Positions 8,403 through 15,056 of a DNA stretch of 15,056 nt are shown here, in pieces. The stretch is from positions 1 through 15,056 of the forward strand of contig CAJODX010000020.1 in the NCBI GenBank assembly GCA_905233295.1. The letters run 5' to 3'. The notes beneath the pieces were generated by a model, which saw only the letters and a list, made by a program, of their open reading frames with translations, was not told where the DNA came from and made no database searches. The stretch comes from an uncultured Synergistales bacterium (lineage in GTDB: Bacteria > Synergistota > Synergistia > Synergistales > Aminobacteriaceae). The position numbers and the translations under genes are program-made. The first letter of the stretch is position 1, and the number at the start of each line of letters is the position of its first letter.

Positions 8403-9002
8403 ATGAAACGTAAAGCTTTCACGCTTGCTGAACTTTTAATTGTAATCGTTGTAATCGGTGTATTGTCCACAATGATGCTGTTTTCAAGCACCAGTTTTCT
8501 GAGTTCTTCAAGAGCAACTAAGATTATTGCCGACCTCACGACATTTAAGCGAGCGCTCATTCACTTTTATGTCGATAATCACGATAAAGTTAAAAGAAAC
8601 AAAAACGGATTATATCTCTTAGACAATGCCGTGTTCGGAGTTCAGACAATGGGCGATTTAATGAAGCAGAAACCGTATCTTGTAACGCGGTACATCGATA
8701 ATTCACAGAATAAATTCGACAAGGACAATTATTCAGTGAACTCCAAGCCCGGCACGTACAGATTTGAAGACAGCGGTCAGGTAAACAACAGGAAATCGTG
8801 GTTTATCGCATACACTCTGACGCCTTCAGAACTCTCTTCTGGTGTCGGTGAAAAACTTGCGAAAAAAGCATCATTTCTCAAACTTTATTCAAGCCAGGGC
8901 ACTACAGGCAGCAATAAGGAAGGCGTAAACGCAAAAAAGGTTGATATAAAATCATATAATGGCGAAGAAAGGGTCTGGATGAAAGTTCTCGACTTAGAAT
9001 AG
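8403..9002 (+). CDS. Prepilin-like protein (type IV pilin/type II secretion pseudopilin N-terminus)
   Basis: This is a 199-residue protein with a class III signal: leader MKRKA followed by FTLAELLIVIVVIGVLSTM. Prepilin peptidase should cut before Phe6, leaving Glu5 of the mature protein and a hydrophobic helix. The residue before the cut is Ala5, not the near-universal Gly, so processing may be weaker. After the helix, the body is soluble and polar, with a helix-like stretch (SSRATKIIADLTTFKRAL) and then Tyr/Asn/Lys-rich sequence without Cys. No pilus or secretion machinery gene is nearby. A longer reading from 8340 is possible, but AGGAGG at 8390-8395, 7 nt before the ATG at 8403, and the position of the prepilin signal fix this start. 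It follows the DUF1275 gene by 22 nt, likely on the same transcript. The substrate or partner is unknown. Confidence 0.85.
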   Translation: MKRKAFTLAELLIVIVVIGVLSTMMLFSSTSFLSSSRATKIIADLTTFKRALIHFYVDNHDKVKRNKNGLYLLDNAVFGVQTMGDLMKQKPYLVTRYIDNSQNKFDKDNYSVNSKPGTYRFEDSGQVNNRKSWFIAYTLTPSELSSGVGEKLAKKASFLKLYSSQGTTGSNKEGVNAKKVDIKSYNGEERVWMKVLDLE

Positions 9003-9036
9003 AAAAAATTTCGCGCACTTTTTTGTGATAAAATTC

Positions 9037-9065
9037 TTGAAGCTTAATTTTCAGAAAAATTTAAT
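9037..9065 (+). promoter_or_regulatory. Candidate promoter of the trp cluster
   Basis: TTGAAG (9037-9042) and TTTAAT (9060-9065) lie 17 bp apart, matching the -35 consensus at 4 of 6 positions and the -10 at 5 of 6. The predicted start is near 9072, with a leader of about 47 nt. The leader has no Trp codons, no leader peptide and no room for a T-box, so attenuation control is not visible. Very AT-rich surroundings make chance matches likely. Confidence 0.4.
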
Positions 9066-9118
9066 TTTTTTATTTTTTTAAATTTTTTTGAAAATTTTCT
9101 TGAGGGAGATGCACTAAA

Positions 9119-10141
9119 GTGATAAAAGAAGCAATCGTAAAAATCGTCAATAAAGGCGACCTTACCTACAACGAAGCCTACACAGTTATGAATGAAATTA
9201 TGAACGGCGAGACAACACCAACTCAGAATGCCGCGTTTCTCGCCGCTCTTTCAACAAAGAGTGCAAGAGCCGAAACTACTGACGAAATCGCAGGTTGTGC
9301 CGCCGCAATGAGAGCACACGCCACAAAAGTCGAAACGAAAACGGAAGTTTTTGAAATCGTCGGAACCGGCGGAGATAACGCAAACAGCTTCAACATTTCT
9401 ACAACTTCAGCAATAGTTGCCGCAGCAGGCGGTGTCAAAGTCGCAAAACACGGCAACAGAGCAGCCTCTTCACAGTGCGGTACAGCTGACTGTCTCGAAG
9501 CGTTGGGCGTAAATATCAATCAAAGCCCTTCAAGATGTGTCGAACTTTTAAACGAGGCTGGAATGTGCTTCTTTTTCGCTCAAAAATATCACACGTCAAT
9601 GAAATATGTCGGTGCTATCAGAAAAGAACTCGGCTTCAGAACAGTCTTCAATATTCTCGGTCCTCTCACAAATCCTGCTTCGCCTTCAATGCAACTGCTC
9701 GGTGTCTATGATGAATATCTCGTTGAACCGCTCGCACAGGTTCTTGTAAATCTTGGAGTAAAACGCGGAATGGTAGTGTTCGGACAGGATAAGCTCGATG
9801 AAATTTCAATGAGTTCGCCGACAAAAATCTGCGAAATTCGAGACGGCTGGTTCAAGTCCTATGTCATAACGCCGGAAGATTTCGGTTTCAAAAGATGTTC
9901 AAAAGAAGATTTGAAGGGCGGAACTCCGGCTGACAACGCGAAAATCACTTCGGCAATCCTGAAGGGCGAAAAAAATTCAAAAAGAGATGCCGTCCTGATG
10001 AACGCGGGAGCTTCTCTTTACATCGCAGGCAAAGCGCAAAGCATGAAAGACGGAATCAAACTTGCCGCTGAGATTATCGACTCCGGCAGAGCTGCAGAGA
10101 CGCTGAAAAAAATAATCGAAGTCAGCAACAGACCCGAATAA
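9119..10141 (+). CDS. trpD: Anthranilate phosphoribosyltransferase
   Basis: This enzyme joins anthranilate and phosphoribosyl pyrophosphate to give phosphoribosyl-anthranilate, the second committed step to tryptophan. The 340-residue length is normal for stand-alone TrpD, with no glutamine amidotransferase fused at the N-terminus. Motifs are GTGGD (82-86), which binds the pyrophosphate, FNIST (91-95), KHGNR (110-114) and SSQCGTADCLEALG, where the family has SSxxGSADxLEALG. The start is GTG at 9119, with GAGGGAG at 9102-9108. The nearer ATG at 9109 hits a stop after two codons. It is the first gene of the trp cluster here. The usual upstream partners trpE and trpG are absent; the preceding gene is the prepilin-like one. 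Confidence 0.97.
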   Translation: MIKEAIVKIVNKGDLTYNEAYTVMNEIMNGETTPTQNAAFLAALSTKSARAETTDEIAGCAAAMRAHATKVETKTEVFEIVGTGGDNANSFNISTTSAIVAAAGGVKVAKHGNRAASSQCGTADCLEALGVNINQSPSRCVELLNEAGMCFFFAQKYHTSMKYVGAIRKELGFRTVFNILGPLTNPASPSMQLLGVYDEYLVEPLAQVLVNLGVKRGMVVFGQDKLDEISMSSPTKICEIRDGWFKSYVITPEDFGFKRCSKEDLKGGTPADNAKITSAILKGEKNSKRDAVLMNAGASLYIAGKAQSMKDGIKLAAEIIDSGRAAETLKKIIEVSNRPE

Positions 10142-10153
10142 TTTTTTTTCAAC

Positions 10154-10939
10154 ATGAATATTCTTGAACAACTCGCAGAATACGCCCGCGAACGTGTTGA
10201 GCTTGCAAAGAAAAAAATTTCGTTTGATGAAATAAAACAAAAAGCTGAAAATTTTTCATCAAAGACGAACGATTTTGAATTTGAAAAAAAACTCAAACGG
10301 AACGGGCTGTCTTTTATATGCGAATGTAAAAAAGCTTCGCCGTCAAAAGGTTTGATTGCTCCTGAATTTCCGTATTTAAAAATTGCAAAAGAATATGAAG
10401 ATGCCGGAGCGGACTGCATTTCAGTTTTAACTGAGCCGAAATGGTTTCTCGGCAGCAATGAATATCTCCGCGAAATTTCAAATTCTGTTTCAATCCCATG
10501 TTTGCGTAAAGATTTTACTGTTGATGAATACATGATATACGAGGCAAAAATTCTCGGCGCGGCGGCGGTGCTTTTAATATGCTCGATTCTGACAGAAAAA
10601 CAAATCCGCGAATACATTTCAATCTGCGATGAATTAAAAATTTCGGCTCTCGTTGAAGCCCACGATGAAAATGAAATCAAAACGGCTCTGGACGCAGGTG
10701 CAAGGATAATCGGAGTAAACAACAGAAATCTCAAAGATTTTTCCGTTGATACAGATAACGCAAAAAAACTCCGCAAATTAATCCCGAGCGATGTTGTTTT
10801 TGTGTCCGAGAGCGGCGTGAAAAATCCCGAAGACGTGAAAAAAATTAAAAATATCGGGGCTGACGCGGTTTTAATCGGTGAGGCTTTAATGAGAGCGTCC
10901 GATAAAAGAGTAATGCTCGAAAGTTTCAGGCGTGCATAA
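10154..10939 (+). CDS. trpC: Indole-3-glycerol-phosphate synthase
   Basis: This TIM-barrel enzyme decarboxylates and closes the ring of carboxyphenylamino-deoxyribulose phosphate to indole-glycerol phosphate. Its 261 residues match a single-domain TrpC. Catalytic residues known from the family are present: Glu57 and Lys59 in ECKKASPSKG, Lys119 in LRKDF, Glu168 in LVEAH, Asn189 in GVNNRNL, and the later SESG phosphate loop. Two usually conserved positions differ: YMIYEA replaces YQIYEA, and GAAAVLLI replaces GADAxLLI. The 12-nt gap after trpD is a T run with no ribosome-binding site, so translation probably depends on ribosomes leaving trpD. The stop overlaps the trpF start by 1 nt (TAATG). 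Confidence 0.97.
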   Translation: MNILEQLAEYARERVELAKKKISFDEIKQKAENFSSKTNDFEFEKKLKRNGLSFICECKKASPSKGLIAPEFPYLKIAKEYEDAGADCISVLTEPKWFLGSNEYLREISNSVSIPCLRKDFTVDEYMIYEAKILGAAAVLLICSILTEKQIREYISICDELKISALVEAHDENEIKTALDAGARIIGVNNRNLKDFSVDTDNAKKLRKLIPSDVVFVSESGVKNPEDVKKIKNIGADAVLIGEALMRASDKRVMLESFRRA

Positions 10940-11535
10940 TGGTGAAAATAAAATTTTGCGGACTTTCAAGACTTTGCGATATTGAGTTCGCAAATGAAAT
11001 AAAACCCGATTACGCAGGATTTGTATTTTTTGAAAAAAGCCGGAGAAATATTTCTTTTGAAAAGGCTGAAGAATTAAAAAAATTTCTCGCTCCCGAAATT
11101 AAAACGGTCGGGGTTTTTGTCGATGAAAAAATTGAAAAAATCTTGAGTTTTGCAAAAATTTTAGATTTAATTCAGCTTCACGGCAATGAAAATGAAATTT
11201 ACACCGAAAAAATAAAAAATTTAACCGACAAGCCCGTCATAAAAGCATTCCAGATAAAAAACGAAAAAGATCTTGAAGTCGCGCTGAGAAGTCCTGCAGA
11301 TTACATTATGCTGGATTCCGGACAGGGTACGGGAAAAAATTTCGACTGGAAACTCATAAAAAATATTTCACGCCCTTATTTTCTCGCGGGAGGACTTAAC
11401 GCTGAAAACGTTGCGGACGCTGTAAAAATTTTGAATCCTTTTGCCGTTGACGTAAGCTCGGGAATCGAAACTGACGGCTTCAAAGATAAAATTAAAATGC
11501 TGGATTTTGCGAAGGCAGTACGAAAGGAAAATTAA
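10939..11535 (+). CDS. trpF: Phosphoribosylanthranilate isomerase
   Basis: This enzyme isomerises phosphoribosyl-anthranilate to the ribulose form, supplying TrpC. The protein has 198 residues, a usual size for single-domain TrpF. Key residues are Cys7 in KFCGLS (general base), Asp126 in MLDSGQGTG (general acid), the strand QLHG, the phosphate loop LAGGLNAENV and the C-terminal DVSSGIET, all hallmarks of the family. It starts on the last base of the trpC stop and has only a weak upstream CAGG, which suggests coupled translation. The protein is rich in Lys and Glu, as are its neighbours, with no sign of foreign origin. Confidence 0.96.
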   Translation: MVKIKFCGLSRLCDIEFANEIKPDYAGFVFFEKSRRNISFEKAEELKKFLAPEIKTVGVFVDEKIEKILSFAKILDLIQLHGNENEIYTEKIKNLTDKPVIKAFQIKNEKDLEVALRSPADYIMLDSGQGTGKNFDWKLIKNISRPYFLAGGLNAENVADAVKILNPFAVDVSSGIETDGFKDKIKMLDFAKAVRKEN

Positions 11536-11538
11536 AAA

Positions 11539-12729
11539 ATGACGAACCCTAAAGGACGCTTCGGGATTCACGGCGGTCAATATATAACCGAAACATTAAT
11601 GAACGCCGTTATAGAACTCGAAGACGCTTATGAACATTATAAAAATGACCCGGAGTTTAATTCTGAACTCACGGAATTATTCAACAATTACGCAGGAAGA
11701 CCCTCAAGGCTTTATTTTGCGGGACGCATGACAGCGGATTTAGGCGGCGCGAAAATTTATCTGAAACGCGAAGACCTCAACCACACAGGCGCACATAAAA
11801 TCAATAACGTTTTGGGACAGGCTCTTCTCGCGAAAAAAATGGGAAAGACACGTTTAATCGCTGAGACCGGAGCAGGTCAGCACGGTGTTGCAACGGCTAC
11901 GGCGGCGGCTTTGATGAATATGCAGTGCGTTGTCTTTATGGGCATTGAAGACACGAAAAGACAGGCTCTCAACGTTTATCGAATGAAACTTCTCGGCGCG
12001 GATGTTATTCCTGTTGAAACAGGAACGGGAACTCTTAAAGACGCTGTGTCCGAAGCCATGCGTGAATGGACTTCGAGAATTTCAGACACGCATTACTGTT
12101 TAGGCTCAGTGATGGGACCGCACCCTTTTCCAACGATTGTAAGAGATTTTCAGGCTGTAATCTCGCAGGAAATAAAAAAACAGATTTTTGAACTTGAGAA
12201 AAAACTTCCCGATGCTGTTATCGCGTGTGTCGGCGGCGGCTCGAACGCAATAGGGAGTTTCTGGCATTTTATTAACGACAAAGATGTGAGATTAATCGGC
12301 TGTGAGGCTGCTGGGCGCGGTGTTGATACGTTTGAAACAGCTGCGACAATCGCGACCGGAAGGCTCGGAATTTTTCATGGAATGAAATCTTATTTCTGTC
12401 AGGACGAATACGGGCAGATAGCTCCCGTTTACTCAATTTCAGCAGGTCTTGACTATCCGGGCATAGGTCCTGAACATGCGTACCTTCACGATATTGGACG
12501 CGCTGAATATGTTCCCGTTACTGACGAAGAAGCCGTGAACGCGTTTGAATATCTGGCAAAGACCGAAGGAATAATCCCGGCTATTGAATCAGCTCACGCC
12601 GTGTCTTACGCAATGAAGATCGCGCCTTCAATGGAAAAAGACAAAATCATCGTGATAACAATTTCGGGCAGAGGCGATAAAGACTGCGCGGCTATCGCAA
12701 GATACAGAGGTGAAAATATCAATGAGTAA
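11539..12729 (+). CDS. trpB: Tryptophan synthase beta chain
   Basis: The PLP-dependent beta subunit condenses indole with serine to give tryptophan, working with TrpA as an alpha2-beta2 complex with an indole tunnel. The 396-residue protein is the standard TrpB1 type. The PLP-binding lysine is Lys87 in HTGAHKINN, and the catalytic glutamate is Glu109 in AETGAGQHG; both fall at the Salmonella numbers. The phosphate-binding loop GGGSNAIG and the C-terminal SGRGDKD are present. The N-terminal GRFGIHGGQYI fits family starts, and AAAGGAAA lies about 8 nt before the ATG. It begins 3 nt after trpF, and its last codons overlap the trpA start, as expected for subunits made in equal amounts. Confidence 0.98.
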   Translation: MTNPKGRFGIHGGQYITETLMNAVIELEDAYEHYKNDPEFNSELTELFNNYAGRPSRLYFAGRMTADLGGAKIYLKREDLNHTGAHKINNVLGQALLAKKMGKTRLIAETGAGQHGVATATAAALMNMQCVVFMGIEDTKRQALNVYRMKLLGADVIPVETGTGTLKDAVSEAMREWTSRISDTHYCLGSVMGPHPFPTIVRDFQAVISQEIKKQIFELEKKLPDAVIACVGGGSNAIGSFWHFINDKDVRLIGCEAAGRGVDTFETAATIATGRLGIFHGMKSYFCQDEYGQIAPVYSISAGLDYPGIGPEHAYLHDIGRAEYVPVTDEEAVNAFEYLAKTEGIIPAIESAHAVSYAMKIAPSMEKDKIIVITISGRGDKDCAAIARYRGENINE

Positions 12730-13507
12730 CATTCATAAGGCGTTTGAAAACGGCAAAGCTTTCATTCCGTTCATAACATGCGGCGATCCCGACACTGAAA
12801 CGACTTTAAAATCTGTACGTGCGGCTGTTGAGAACGGCGCGGATTTGATTGAACTCGGCATTCCTTTTTCCGACCCGACAGCTGAAGGTCCTGTGATACA
12901 GGGTGCAAACCTGCGTGCGTTGAAAGGCGGCATTACAACGGACAAAGTTTTTTCGCTTGTCGAGGATTTGAGGCGCGATGTAAAAATTCCCATGGTCTTT
13001 ATGACTTACGCAAATGTTGTTTTCTCATACGGTGCGGAAAAATTTATTTCACGCTGTAAAGAAACTGGTATTGACGGACTCATAATCCCCGATCTTCCTT
13101 TTGAGGAAAAAGAAGAATTTTTGCCTTTTTGTCATCAATACGGCGTTGATCTGATTTCGATGATAGCACCGACTTCAGAAAACAGAATCGCAATGATAGC
13201 GCGTGAAGCCGAGGGATTTTTATATATAGTCTCAAGTCTCGGCGTAACAGGAACACGAAGCGAAATAAAAACAGATTTGACAAAAATCATTGAATCAGTG
13301 CGGAAAAATTCAAAAATTCCATGTGCAGTAGGATTTGGAATTTCAACGCCTGAACAGGCAAAAAAAATGGCTTCGATTTCAGACGGCGCAATCGTAGGCT
13401 CTGCGATAATAAAAATTCTTGAAAAATACGGCTCGGACGCATCTGCATACATCGGTGAATATGTGAAAACAATGAAAGATGCTGTAAGAGAAAGTTTGGG
13501 CAAGTAA
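12722..13507 (+). CDS. trpA: Tryptophan synthase alpha chain
   Basis: The alpha subunit cleaves indole-glycerol phosphate to indole, which passes to TrpB. With the ATG at 12722 the protein has 261 residues. Catalytic Glu44 lies in LIELGIPFSDP. The second acid, Asp60 in Salmonella, is Glu55 here in PTAEGPVIQ, a variant I recall as common in Firmicutes-like TrpA proteins, so not necessarily a defect. Phosphate-binding loops VTGTRS and GFGIS are present. A GTG at 12710 would add four residues, but GAGGTG at 12707-12712 sits at the right distance to serve the ATG, which I prefer. The start overlaps the trpB stop by 8 nt. It is the last gene of the cluster. No clear hairpin terminator follows, so read-through into the protease gene is possible. 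Confidence 0.97.
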   Translation: MSNIHKAFENGKAFIPFITCGDPDTETTLKSVRAAVENGADLIELGIPFSDPTAEGPVIQGANLRALKGGITTDKVFSLVEDLRRDVKIPMVFMTYANVVFSYGAEKFISRCKETGIDGLIIPDLPFEEKEEFLPFCHQYGVDLISMIAPTSENRIAMIAREAEGFLYIVSSLGVTGTRSEIKTDLTKIIESVRKNSKIPCAVGFGISTPEQAKKMASISDGAIVGSAIIKILEKYGSDASAYIGEYVKTMKDAVRESLGK

Positions 13508-13534
13508 GGCAACTGCTGCTCAGTGAAATTGTTA

Positions 13535-13540
13535 TATAAT
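13535..13540 (+). promoter_or_regulatory. Candidate -10 element of the protease gene
   Basis: A perfect TATAAT lies between trpA and the protease gene, about 32 nt before its TTG start. No convincing -35 is seen at 16-18 bp. The predicted start is near 13547, followed by GAGAGG at 13554-13559 as ribosome-binding site. Confidence 0.45.
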
Positions 13541-13571
13541 CTAAAAAAATTTTGAGAGGCAGTGAAATGTT

Positions 13572-15056
13572 TTGCGAAAAAGAATAATTCTCGCTTTTAT
13601 TTTTGTTTTTTTAACGGCTGGAATTTCGTTCCCGTTTTCAGATGAATATACCGACGGTGATGTTATCGTAGTGCTGAAAAATAATTCTGATGCTGAATCA
13701 GGCGTGTTTTTGTCTTCTGTATCTGTTGCGGAATCTTTCGCTGAAGCTTCCGGAGCGTCAGTAAAAGAAATATATTCAGAGCTTGACGACGGCGGTGAAA
13801 TTTTTACGCTTCTTCATTCAGACACAATGGACGCTGACGAATTTGCCGAAAAATTAAAAAATAATTCAGATGTTCTGGCTGTCTCGCCGAATTATAAAGT
13901 TTACCTTGCCGTTGAAAACCTTCCGAATGAAAGTGCAGGAGCTATGACTCAGGAAGACTGCTGGGGAGTCTATGCCGTAAATGCTCCTGAAGCATGGAGC
14001 AGCGGCACCGGCAGCAGCTCTGTATATGTTGCGATGATCGACTCTGGACTTGATTACACGAATCCTGATCTTGTAAATAATTTCAGCGAATCCTATTCGT
14101 ATTCCAACGCTATGGACACTCGCGGACACGGAACTCACGTAGCAGGAATTATCGGAGCTGAGGGCAACAACGGCAAAGGCATAGCCGGAATAAACTGGAA
14201 TGTCAGTTTAATCGCGGTCAATTCGTTGCCGACCGGCTCAGGAACAATTGCAGATGTAATAAAAGGCGTGAATTATGTTACGAGCCTCATTAAGAGCGGC
14301 GTAAACATAAAAGTCGTGAACATGTCAATAGAAGCCTATGCTGCGCTCGAACCAACATTTGAAAATCTTGTCAGCGATCCTTTCTGGCGTTCATTGAAAG
14401 CTTTGGACTCTCTCAACAAAGCCGTTATTGTCGTTGCCGCTGGGAACAGTACAGGTGTCGTAGGTCAGCCTATAGCGGCAAAGAGCGGACGTTATGTTTA
14501 TCCGGCATCTTTCAAAGGTCTTAATAATATGATTTCCGTTGGCTCATTGAACACGGATATGACGTTATATGCAAGGAGCAACGGCGGAGCTGATGTCGCT
14601 GCACCCGGAGTTAATATTTTGAGCACATATCCTCAGTCTATGCAGGGCTATAAAACAGACAACGGCGTTAATCTCCGCAAGATGACAGGAACTTCAATGG
14701 CAACACCGTTTGTGTCAGGAGCTGCGGCGCTGCTTGCCTCGATAAATTCAGATCTTACTGCTTATCAGATAAGGACAGCTCTTGTGAATGGATATAATAG
14801 TTCGTTATCATCTGTAAATGAAGTTAATGCGAGTTCAGGCGAAAGAGTTTTTGACCTCAGCGAAGCAATAAACTTTTATGAAAACAATCACGATAATTCT
14901 TCGGTGATGCCTGCGACACCTGCGACAACGGCTTATGATTCATACGCGCAATACAGTGAGAATGCCGGCTCGTCATATTCTTACGAAGATGAAAATATTA
15001 ATATTAATGATACGGAAGGCGGCGGCAGTGGCTGTAACGGATTTACGGGCGGAATT
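13572..15056 (+). CDS. Secreted S8 (subtilisin-like) serine protease, 3'-truncated, with Synergist-CTERM-like tail
   Basis: This exported protease has 495 codons in the window, and the frame is open at the right edge. The start appears to be TTG at 13572, giving a signal peptide MRKRIILAFIFVFLTAGIS; GAGAGG lies 12 nt upstream. Residues about 27-115 resemble an I9 propeptide (DVIVVLK at the start, VLAVSPNYKV at the end). The catalytic domain follows with Asp157 in MIDSGLD, His186 in GHGTHVAG, oxyanion Asn292 in AAGNST and Ser375 in TGTSMATP, so the triad is complete. After residue about 420 comes a low-complexity linker rich in Ser, Tyr, Asn and Thr, then GGGSGC (Cys488) NGF. This resembles the Synergist-CTERM sorting signal, whose hydrophobic helix and basic end would lie just past the window. 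It is probably released or held at the cell surface. An ATG at 13567 is out of frame and stops after six codons. Confidence 0.9.
   Translation, partial: MRKRIILAFIFVFLTAGISFPFSDEYTDGDVIVVLKNNSDAESGVFLSSVSVAESFAEASGASVKEIYSELDDGGEIFTLLHSDTMDADEFAEKLKNNSDVLAVSPNYKVYLAVENLPNESAGAMTQEDCWGVYAVNAPEAWSSGTGSSSVYVAMIDSGLDYTNPDLVNNFSESYSYSNAMDTRGHGTHVAGIIGAEGNNGKGIAGINWNVSLIAVNSLPTGSGTIADVIKGVNYVTSLIKSGVNIKVVNMSIEAYAALEPTFENLVSDPFWRSLKALDSLNKAVIVVAAGNSTGVVGQPIAAKSGRYVYPASFKGLNNMISVGSLNTDMTLYARSNGGADVAAPGVNILSTYPQSMQGYKTDNGVNLRKMTGTSMATPFVSGAAALLASINSDLTAYQIRTALVNGYNSSLSSVNEVNASSGERVFDLSEAINFYENNHDNSSVMPATPATTAYDSYAQYSENAGSSYSYEDENININDTEGGGSGCNGFTGGI

Noticed and set aside
9003..9024. A6/T6 inverted pair after the prepilin gene as a terminator
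   Set aside because: The stem is only A-T pairs around a 10-nt loop, too weak to call in AT-rich DNA.
10018..10776. Long open frame of 252 codons on the minus strand opposite trpC
   Set aside because: It lies wholly antisense to a clear trpC and the end of trpD. Its protein is Ser/Phe-rich with no recognisable motif and there is no ribosome-binding site, so it is a by-product of codon use on the + strand.
12710..12721. GTG at 12710 as the trpA start
   Set aside because: It overlaps the GAGGTG element that is well placed to serve the ATG at 12722, and it adds only four residues that are not part of the TrpA core.
1..15056. CRISPR arrays, tRNA or rRNA genes, insertion sequences, phage genes
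   Set aside because: No regularly spaced repeats, no cloverleaf-like segment, and no transposase, integrase or terminal repeats were seen on either strand.

Overview
The window is an AT-rich bacterial segment of about 15 kb with every recognised gene on the + strand. The best lineage clue is the last gene, a secreted subtilisin-like protease whose tail ends in a Gly-rich, single-Cys motif (GGGSGCNGF) like the Synergist-CTERM sorting signal. That suggests a low-GC member of Synergistota, probably an anaerobe, which fits the clostridial-type 2[4Fe-4S] ferredoxin. This assignment is an inference from motifs, not from a database search.

Layout. (1) Positions 1-1667: the end of a polar amino-acid ABC permease, overlapped by its ATPase subunit. 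The ATPase carries an extra C-terminal domain of about 130 residues that resembles a degenerate RsbW/GHKL ATPase fold. (2) Positions 1719-3651: an ABC-F ATPase broken by one extra base in its second signature motif. (3) Positions 3785-4114: a compact ferredoxin unit with an extended -10 promoter inside a perfect 12-bp inverted repeat, a 56-residue 2[4Fe-4S] ferredoxin gene and a strong intrinsic terminator. (4) Positions 4101-9002: an AddA-like helicase/nuclease with an iron-staple nuclease domain, a DUF1275/YoaK membrane protein overlapping it by 4 bp, and an orphan prepilin-like protein. (5) Positions 9037-13507: a tryptophan cluster in the order trpD-trpC-trpF-trpB-trpA, with gaps of 12 bp or less or overlaps, and no trpE or trpG here. 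(6) Positions 13508-15056: a promoter-like site and the 5' 495 codons of an exported S8 protease that starts with TTG and runs off the window.

The trp genes convert anthranilate to tryptophan (TrpD, TrpF, TrpC, then TrpAB), so anthranilate must come from genes elsewhere or from outside the cell. The ABC transporter genes form one translationally coupled unit. The ferredoxin appears to be an independent, well-expressed unit. The helicase, DUF1275 and prepilin genes are spaced like an operon but show no obvious shared function.

No tRNA, rRNA, CRISPR array, insertion sequence or phage gene is visible. The most unusual items are the ABC-ATPase/GHKL-like fusion, the inverted repeat around the ferredoxin promoter, the helicase that combines AddA-like motor motifs with an AddB-like iron staple, and the frameshifted ABC-F gene.
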